Assembly (NCBI RefSeq): GCF_032586235.1
Contig: NZ_JAWHTD010000004.1
Span: 124,001 to 188,000 of the forward strand
DNA from: Aestuariicoccus sp032586235
Lineage (GTDB): Bacteria; Pseudomonadota; Alphaproteobacteria; Rhodobacterales; Rhodobacteraceae
Direction: 5' to 3'
DNA length: 64,000 bases
The notes beneath the pieces were generated by a model. That model was not told the origin of the DNA and did no database searches. It was given only the letters and a program-made list of their open reading frames with translations. A program made the position numbers and the translations under genes. This document shows positions 59,815-64,000 of the stretch, piece by piece (the stretch's first letter is position 1; each line of letters opens with the position of its first letter).

Positions 59815-60655
59815 AATCCTTGCCCTTGGCCAGCATCGCGTCGGTGCCGATCACCTCGTTGAGCCCGTTGAAATCGAACATCCGGTCGGCGAAGGGCCGG
59901 TTCGATCCGTGGGCCGCGAGGCTGCCGTAGTAATCCCGCGCGGTATGCGCCAGCGCGCGCACGATGCCGCCGGGGAAGATGGCGATGGCAAAGCCCATCT
60001 GCTGCAGATCGGCGGAGTTGTTGATCGGCGTCGCGCCGCCCTCGACCATGTTGGCCAAAAGCGGGATGCGGCCCCCGAAGGTGCGGGCGATGCGGGTCAG
60101 CTCGTCGCCGCTGCGCGGGGCCTCGACAAAGAGCACGTCGGCCCCGGCCTCGACATAGGTCTCGGCGCGGTCGATGGCGGCGTCGAAGCCTTCGACCGCG
60201 ATGGCGTCGGTGCGCGCGACGATCAGCGTATCGCGGGTGCGCGCATCGGCCATGGCGCGGATCTTGCCGGCCATCTCGGCGGCGGGGATCAGCGATTTGT
60301 CCGCCAGGTGGCCGCAGCGCTTGGGATAGGTCTGATCCTCGACCTGAAGCGCCGCGGCGCCTGCGCGTTCGTACATCCGCATGGTGCGGCGCGCGTTCAG
60401 CGCGTTGCCGAAACCGGTGTCGGCGTCGATGATCACCGGCAGGCCGACGCGGTCGGCGATCAGCGCCATGGTGTCGGCCATCTCGGACGCGGTGGTCAGC
60501 CCGATATCGGGCCGGCCCAGTCGCGTGTAGGCCACCGCCGCGCCGCTGAGATAGAGCGCCTCGAACCCGGCCTCGGCGGCCAGCGAGGCGGTCAGCCCGT
60601 CATAGACGCCGGGGGCGACAAGGATCGTGCCGGATTGAAGACGGTCGCGCAGCAT
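59804..60655 (-). CDS. isocitrate lyase/PEP mutase family lyase
   Basis: A 283-residue barrel enzyme with the family metal-site IDADTGFGN (76-84), the active-site loop KRCGH (112-116) and EAGADVLFVEAPRS in the second half. KRCGH with a following LADK is typical of 2-methylisocitrate lyase and 2,3-dimethylmalate lyase types (and of oxaloacetate hydrolase relatives), which split or make C-C bonds next to a carboxylate. PEP mutases have a different loop. The partner genes suggest a carboxylic-acid intermediate of the upstream ring-opening pathway. It shares one base with the hydrolase gene upstream. Confidence 0.85.
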   Translation of the reverse strand: MLRDRLQSGTILVAPGVYDGLTASLAAEAGFEALYLSGAAVAYTRLGRPDIGLTTASEMADTMALIADRVGLPVIIDADTGFGNALNARRTMRMYERAGAAALQVEDQTYPKRCGHLADKSLIPAAEMAGKIRAMADARTRDTLIVARTDAIAVEGFDAAIDRAETYVEAGADVLFVEAPRSGDELTRIARTFGGRIPLLANMVEGGATPINNSADLQQMGFAIAIFPGGIVRALAHTARDYYGSLAAHGSNRPFADRMFDFNGLNEVIGTDAMLAKGKDYDA

Positions 60656-61266
60656 CAGCTTTCCTCCAGCCAGGCGGTCGCCTCGGCGCAGGTCATCTGG
60701 CTGCCGAGCGAGGCCAGCGACAGAAGCGTCGCGTCGTGCACCTCGGGGCGGAAGGCGGCGCAGCCGTCGGTCAAAAGAACGGTGTCGATGTCGCGCAGAT
60801 GCGCGTCGCGCAGGGTGCTGGCGACGCCGCCGTTGGTGACGATCCCCGCGATGAGGATCGTGTCGATGCCCAGCTTGCGCAGGATGAATTCGAGCCGGGT
60901 CTGGTAGAAGGCGGAATAGGCCACCTTTTCGACGGTGTAATCGGCGGGGGCGAGGGTATCGACCAGCTGGTGGCCGAAGGCGCCGGGGCAGAAATCGCCC
61001 TTGGTCAGGAAGGGGCGGAGCTGTTGCAGATGCTCGGCGATGAGCGGCGTGCCGTCCGGGCGCGGCACCAGCGTGAACTGCGCCGAGACATAGACGCCGC
61101 CCTTGGCGCGCAGCGCATCGCGCAGCGGCGCCACGCGGTCGGGCAGGGCGGCGATAGCCTCGGACCCCTGCCCGGCGCGGCCATAGGCGCCTTCGGGGTG
61201 CAGGAAATCGTTCTGCAGATCGATCGTGACCAGCGCGCAGCGGGCCGGGTCGCGGTCATGCGCCAT
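60655..61266 (-). CDS. isochorismatase-fold hydrolase with Gly in place of the catalytic Cys
   Basis: A 203-residue protein of the cysteine-hydrolase/isochorismatase superfamily (nicotinamidase, N-carbamoylsarcosine amidase, isochorismatase). The catalytic aspartate is D16 in TIDLQNDF and the lysine is K114 in VEKVAYSAF. The nucleophile position reads TNGGVASTLRDA, with G147 where amidases have cysteine. Isochorismatases and some YecD-like proteins also lack it, so a simple amidase mechanism is doubtful. The gene lies between the HyuA and lyase genes with overlaps on both sides and is clearly part of the operon. Confidence 0.85.
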   Translation of the reverse strand: MAHDRDPARCALVTIDLQNDFLHPEGAYGRAGQGSEAIAALPDRVAPLRDALRAKGGVYVSAQFTLVPRPDGTPLIAEHLQQLRPFLTKGDFCPGAFGHQLVDTLAPADYTVEKVAYSAFYQTRLEFILRKLGIDTILIAGIVTNGGVASTLRDAHLRDIDTVLLTDGCAAFRPEVHDATLLSLASLGSQMTCAEATAWLEES

Positions 61267-63319
61267 GCTCTGTCCTTTCCAGAATGGTGTTGCCGAAGCG
61301 GTCGACCGTCGCGCGCAGCCCGGGGTCGACCAGCACCGTGGTGTCGGGCTGTTCGAGGATTGCGGGCCCGTCGATCACCGCGCCCACCGGCAGCTCGAGC
61401 CGGCGGTAGATTGCTGTGGCGTGCCAGGCGTCGCCGAAATGGACGTCTCGTTCGCCCTTGCGGGCGGCCTCGACACTCCCGCCGGAGGGGGCGAGCGTGG
61501 CCAGATCGAATTTCGGGCGTTTGCCGATCACTGCGCTGCGCAAGTTGATCACCCGCCGCACGCCGCCGCGCAGGAGCCGCCCGTAGGTGGCATGATAGGC
61601 ACTGTCGAAGGCGGCGGCGATGGCGTCGCGCGTGGGGGCCTGGACCTTGCCGTCTGTGACCGTGATCGTCAGGGGCACGTCCACCGTATGGGTCTGGCCG
61701 AGGTAGGCCATGTCGAGCGCAAAGACGGTTTCGCGCGCCTCGAACCGGCCTTTGGAGGCGTCGAGCAGGCGTTGACCCTCGTCGACGTGGGCCTGCATGT
61801 GCGCGGCCAGGGCGTCCACATCGATGTCGTCCGCCAAGGCGTTGATCGTTTGCACGAAATCCTGCCGCATATCGGCGATGACGCAGCCCATGGCGCTGGT
61901 CACGCCGGGATAGCGCGGGACGATGGCGCGGGCCAGCCCGACCTCGTCCAGCATCGCGCCGCTGTGCAGCGCGCCGCCGCCGCCGAAGGGCATGAAGGCA
62001 AAGCGTTTCGGGTCGAAGCCGCGTTCGATGCTGACCAGCCGGATGGCCCCGGCCATGCGCGCGTTGGCCACGCGCAGGATCGCCTCGGCGGCCTCGACCG
62101 CGCTCATGCCAAGGGGTTTTCCCACATGCATTTCAATGGCTTCTGCGGCGGCTTTCACGTCCAGCCGTTCGAGCTTGCCGCCGATGGGGTTGTCCGGGTC
62201 GATGCGGCCCAGCACCACGTTGGCGTCGGTCACCGTGGGGCGCGTGTTGCCCTGGCCGTAAGCCACCGGCCCCGGCGTCGAGCCCGCGCTTTCGGGGCCG
62301 ATGTTGAGCAGCCCGCCCTTGTCCACCCAAGCGATCGAGCCGCCGCCCGCGCCGATGGTGGTGATCTCGATCATCGGGGTGCGCACGACCATCCCGAAGT
62401 CGATCGAGGTCTGCGGCGCCAACATCGACTTACCCCCGGCGATCAGCGCCACGTCGAACGACGTGCCGCCCATGTCACCGGTGATCACGTCCGGGAACCC
62501 GGCGGTTTCGGCGATGTAACCGGCGGCGATCACGCCCGCGGCGGGGCCGCTGAGCGCGGTGCGCACCGGCAGGCGGCAGGCGGTGTCGACGCCCATCACC
62601 CCACCGTTGGATTGCACGATCAGGAACTCGCCGCCAAAGCCATCGCCGCGCAGGGCGGTTTCCAGGCGGCCCAGATAGCCGGACACTTCGGGCTGCAGAT
62701 AGGCGTTGAGGGCGGTGGTGGAAAAGCGCTCGAACTCTCTGATTTCAGGCAGGATTTCGTGGCTGGCCGAGATATGCGGATTGGGCCAGACCTCGCGCAG
62801 CGCAGCCAGCGCGCGGCGTTCGTTTTCGGGATTGGCATAGGCATGAGCGAAGAGGATGCTGACCGCCTCGCAGCCCGCCTCCAGCAGCGCGCGGGCGGCG
62901 GCGCGCACGGCGTCGAGATCGACGGGCGTGCGGATCGTGCCATCGGCGAGCGTGCGCTCGGGCACCTCAAGCCGCAGATCGCGGGGCACGACGGGGGTGA
63001 AGGCGCCCCGCAGGCCCCAGGTGCGGGGCCGGTCGCGGCGGCGCATCTCGAGCACGTCGCGCAGGCCCTGGGTGGTGATCACCCCTGTGCGTGCGCCCTT
63101 GCGTTCGAGCAAAGCGTTGGTGCCGGCGGTGGTGCCGTGCACCACCACTCCGGTCTGCGCCAGATCGCAAGTCGCCTGGGCGATGCCGTCAAGAAAGCCG
63201 CCCGACTGGTCGGGGCGGGTGGTGGGCACCTTGGCCACGGTGGCGGTGCCCTGCGCCTCGTCCAGCACGAAGACGTCCGTAAAGGTGCCGCCGACATCGA
63301 CGCCGATCATCCGGCTCAT
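61256..63319 (-). CDS. hyuA: hydantoinase/oxoprolinase family protein, HyuA (N-methylhydantoinase A type)
   Basis: A 687-residue ATP-dependent ring-opening subunit. The N-terminal Hydant_A_N domain starts IGVDVGGTFTDVFVLDE, with VVHGTTAGTNALLERKGA. The actin-like ATPase core shows GDMGGTSFDVALIAGG, ITTIGAGGGSIAWVD, PFGGGGALHSGAMLDEVG and VIPRYPGVTSAMG-like pieces. HyuA/HyuB pairs open hydantoins, 5-oxoproline, acetophenone-type carboxylation intermediates or caprolactam. The start at 63319 overlaps the hyuB stop by four bases (ATGA). The flavin dehydrogenase and hydrolase nearby favour an N-methylated lactam or hydantoin. Confidence 0.9.
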   Translation of the reverse strand: MSRMIGVDVGGTFTDVFVLDEAQGTATVAKVPTTRPDQSGGFLDGIAQATCDLAQTGVVVHGTTAGTNALLERKGARTGVITTQGLRDVLEMRRRDRPRTWGLRGAFTPVVPRDLRLEVPERTLADGTIRTPVDLDAVRAAARALLEAGCEAVSILFAHAYANPENERRALAALREVWPNPHISASHEILPEIREFERFSTTALNAYLQPEVSGYLGRLETALRGDGFGGEFLIVQSNGGVMGVDTACRLPVRTALSGPAAGVIAAGYIAETAGFPDVITGDMGGTSFDVALIAGGKSMLAPQTSIDFGMVVRTPMIEITTIGAGGGSIAWVDKGGLLNIGPESAGSTPGPVAYGQGNTRPTVTDANVVLGRIDPDNPIGGKLERLDVKAAAEAIEMHVGKPLGMSAVEAAEAILRVANARMAGAIRLVSIERGFDPKRFAFMPFGGGGALHSGAMLDEVGLARAIVPRYPGVTSAMGCVIADMRQDFVQTINALADDIDVDALAAHMQAHVDEGQRLLDASKGRFEARETVFALDMAYLGQTHTVDVPLTITVTDGKVQAPTRDAIAAAFDSAYHATYGRLLRGGVRRVINLRSAVIGKRPKFDLATLAPSGGSVEAARKGERDVHFGDAWHATAIYRRLELPVGAVIDGPAILEQPDTTVLVDPGLRATVDRFGNTILERTEHGA

Positions 63320-64000
63320 TGCGCATCCTCCCGCCATTCGGGGCCATAGAGGCGGTCGGCCTCGGATTCAGTGACATATCCCAGCGCCACATCCCTTGCC
63401 GTGTCGGCGGGCGCGCGGTCTTCGGGCGGGCCGTAGCCGCCGCCGCCCGGGGTTTCGAGCAGCACGGATTGGCCTTGGCGCAGGGTGATGCCGCGCATTT
63501 TCGACGCCAGCGGGGGCTGCGCCCAGCCGTCTTCGGTCTGGTAGGAGAAGCGGTTCATCGCGGCCTCTTGCCCGCCCGCGACGCCCTTGGGGGCAAAGCG
63601 CCCGCGTTCGCCGAAAAGAAACGCCTCGGCGCCGTTTTCCTCGAGCACTTCGATCTCATAGACCGCGCCCAGCCCGCCGCGATGCTGCCCGGCCCCGGCG
63701 CTGTCGGGGCGCAGCGCCCATTGGCGGAACATCACCGGATAGGCGGCCTCGAGGATCTCCATCGGGGGGATCGTGGCGGTCGAGATCGGCGCGTTGCCGT
63801 GGTTCAGCCCGTCGCTTTCGGACGATCCGCCATGGCCGCCGCCGAAGAAGCTGAACATGACCCAGGGCTTGCCGTCCTTCTTGCGCCCGGCGATCGACAG
63901 GGCGTTGATCGTGCCATAGGCGTTGGCGACGACGCGGTCGGGCGCGGCCTGGGCCGCAGCGGCGAAGATGACGTCGATCATGCGCAGGATGGTTTCGGTA
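63316..64000 (-). CDS. hyuB: hydantoinase/oxoprolinase family protein, HyuB, C-terminal part
   Basis: The frame runs off the right window edge, so the 5' part is missing and about 228 C-terminal residues are seen. It shows ANAYGTINALSIAG, FSFFGGGHGGSSESDGLNHGNAPISTATIP (recognised by FGGGHGGS and NTHG-like NHGNAPIS), LRPDSAGAGQHRGGLGAVYE, and a C-terminal LETPGGGGYGPPEDR, all typical of the HyuB/oxoprolinase B subunit. It forms the enzyme with HyuA and is coupled to it by a four-base overlap. Genes further right in the same operon may hold the regulator or transporter. Confidence 0.9.
   Translation of the reverse strand, partial: TETILRMIDVIFAAAAQAAPDRVVANAYGTINALSIAGRKKDGKPWVMFSFFGGGHGGSSESDGLNHGNAPISTATIPPMEILEAAYPVMFRQWALRPDSAGAGQHRGGLGAVYEIEVLEENGAEAFLFGERGRFAPKGVAGGQEAAMNRFSYQTEDGWAQPPLASKMRGITLRQGQSVLLETPGGGGYGPPEDRAPADTARDVALGYVTESEADRLYGPEWREDAQ

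Overview
The window looks like chromosomal DNA of an alphaproteobacterium of the family Rhodobacteraceae (roseobacter-like). The reasons are high G+C with dense, often 1-11 base overlapping operons; the assimilatory sulfur block in the order cysG, DUF2849, cysI, cysH, DUF934, fpr; a one-cysteine DksA; DctB/DctD plus a TRAP transporter; a compact paaABCDEZ-paaX operon; and short intergenic hairpin elements of a kind common in that family. This assignment is inference from gene content. I see no rRNA or tRNA gene, CRISPR array, transposase, integrase or prophage.

Layout. 1-1127 is the 3' end of an RTX-type secreted protein. 1391-8155 holds a CoxE-like VWA protein and its MoxR/CoxD-like ATPase, both on the minus strand and separated by about 4.7 kb with a proline dehydrogenase of lower G+C, a broken and an intact copy of a tiny membrane protein gene, a DUF2927 lipoprotein, a GNAT acetyltransferase and a toxin-antitoxin-like pair. 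8356-12073 holds dksA with its terminator, a flavin monooxygenase, and an XdhC plus molybdopterin-binding protein pair. 12299-19174 holds infC (apparently with an AUA start), fpr and the sulfate-assimilation operon with a divergent Lrp/AsnC regulator. 19409-27111 holds a cytochrome P450, a DctB/DctD-like two-component system and a dctPQM TRAP transporter. 27293-35938 is mostly housekeeping: tpiA, a 2OG-Fe(II) oxygenase, sufA, a sugar O-acetyltransferase, sufT, two methyltransferases, a RimB-RimK fusion, NfeD/SPFH and tgt. 35946-42393 is the phenylacetate operon. 42540-54359 is a galactoside regulon: IclR regulator, ABC importer, GH4 and GH42 galactosidases and DeLey-Doudoroff enzymes. 54372-64000 is a catabolic block with an MttB-family methyltransferase, a dimethylglycine/sarcosine dehydrogenase-like protein, a flavoprotein reductase, a PEP-mutase/isocitrate-lyase-like lyase, an isochorismatase-fold hydrolase and HyuA/HyuB.

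How the genes work together. The cys block would reduce APS to sulfite and sulfite to sulfide, with siroheme from CysG and perhaps electrons routed through Fpr. The dct block pairs a dicarboxylate sensor with a DctD-like regulator that has lost the sigma-54 contact loop and faces three phased palindromes in front of dctP. The 44-54 kb block imports a galactoside, hydrolyses it inside the cell and oxidises galactose via 2-keto-3-deoxygalactonate, but galactonate dehydratase is not in the window. The 54-64 kb block fits breakdown of an N-methylated, possibly hydantoin-like, nitrogen compound; its substrate is not settled by sequence and it is the best candidate for an undescribed pathway.

Start sites were chosen from visible ribosome binding sites, overlaps and family length. 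All functional names rest on reading the translated sequence; no database search was run.
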